5,191 bases of DNA, from assembly GCA_036267755.1 (NCBI GenBank), contig DATAVK010000048.1, positions 1 to 5,191 on the forward strand, given 5' to 3'. Both the position numbers and the translations under genes were made by a program. The stretch comes from DATAVK01 sp036267755 (GTDB lineage: Bacteria; Actinomycetota; Actinomycetes; JAFAQI01). The notes beneath the pieces are model-generated. The model ran no database searches. It saw only the letters and a list, made by a program, of their open reading frames with translations, and was not told the DNA's origin. This document shows, piece after piece, positions 4,911 through 5,191 of this stretch. Each line of letters begins with the position of its first letter. The first letter of the stretch is position 1.

Positions 4911-5191
4911 GCACGATCGCGGCTGCGGCGGGCCGGGTCGGCTCGCGCGCGTGGGCGATCCCGGCAGCTCTCTACGCCGCCACGGTCGGTTACCTCGCCG
5001 TCACCTCGCAGCGTCACGCGGTCCTCGCGGTCGGAGCGCCGGTCGTCGTTCTGCTGGCACTCAACCCCTGGTGGGCCGCGGCGCTGGCCATCTCGGCGCT
5101 ACCGGTCCAGACCAGCACGGGAGCCAGCGGCGTACAGGTCGCAGCGAGCGACGTCCTGCTGCTGTCGTGCTTCATCGGCCTGGTGCCACTC
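4907..5191 (+). CDS. Polytopic membrane protein, probable O-antigen ligase/Wzy-type polymerase (partial, 3' end outside window)
   Basis: The first 95 residues of a membrane protein starting at GTG 4907, which shares GTGA with the stop of the BY-kinase gene; this coupling implies one operon and matched expression. A weak AGG lies 5 nt before the start. Hydrophobic segments are at about residues 15-34, 38-52 and 56-67, followed by a short polar stretch and ASDVLLLSCFIGLVPL starting a further helix. The small N-terminal pair of helices, the NPWW turn and the S-D-V-L-L-L pattern are typical, in my memory, of actinobacterial O-antigen ligase family proteins lying beside Wzz/BY-kinase genes. The diagnostic periplasmic loop and its Wzy_C residues lie beyond the window, so a flippase or other EPS membrane protein cannot be excluded. 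Confidence 0.72.
   Translation, partial: MSTIAAAAGRVGSRAWAIPAALYAATVGYLAVTSQRHAVLAVGAPVVVLLALNPWWAAALAISALPVQTSTGASGVQVAASDVLLLSCFIGLVPL

Noticed and set aside
1..5191. tRNA or rRNA genes, CRISPR arrays, transposases or attachment sites
   Set aside because: Looked for on both strands; no tRNA-like arms with CCA context, no spaced repeat array and no transposase or integrase frame were seen.

Overview
The window is very GC-rich and is coded almost entirely with G- or C-ending codons and many GTG starts, which points to a high-GC actinobacterium. The style of the proteins suggests the Propionibacteriales/Nocardioides type, but that is inference; nothing in the window fixes the genus. It appears to be part of an exopolysaccharide or capsule locus.

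Layout. Positions 1-384 (+) hold the C-terminal end of a large, Ser/Thr-rich, probably secreted repeat-type protein that begins outside the window. It runs head-on into, and overlaps by 79 bp, a two-gene minus-strand unit. That unit is a GT4-type glycosyltransferase (about 2707-1526) followed 11 bp later by an integral-membrane acyltransferase-3 sugar O-acyltransferase (1514-306). Divergent from it on the plus strand is a fused Wzz/bacterial tyrosine kinase (BY-kinase; chain-length regulator plus kinase, about 3237-4910), overlapping by 4 bp (GTGA) the start of a polytopic membrane protein that looks like an O-antigen ligase/Wzy-type polymerase and runs off the right edge.

Between the divergent units lies about 530 bp without a convincing gene (2708-3236). 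It is not featureless. It contains three CAAAAG-centred direct repeats at 21-22 bp spacing, a perfect three-way-junction fold (11-bp closing stem with two 6-bp arms), a second long bulged stem, two small hairpins, a 14-bp dyad next to an anti-Shine-Dalgarno-like octamer, and a perfect 14-bp palindrome. This is the part most likely to hide something undescribed: a structured leader RNA, a multi-site operator, or both, placed to control EPS genes in both directions. I could not match it to a known riboswitch class by eye; only fragmentary likeness to c-di-GMP-I and ydaO-type elements was seen.

How the genes would work together (inference from families): the glycosyltransferase adds a sugar to a lipid-linked repeat unit, the acyltransferase decorates it with an acyl group (commonly acetyl), the Wzy-like protein polymerises or ligates the units, and the Wzz/BY-kinase sets chain length and gates export through ATP-dependent tyrosine phosphorylation. 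The kinase carries an unusual basic Ala/Pro/Lys/Arg tail with PRTAAK tandem repeats.
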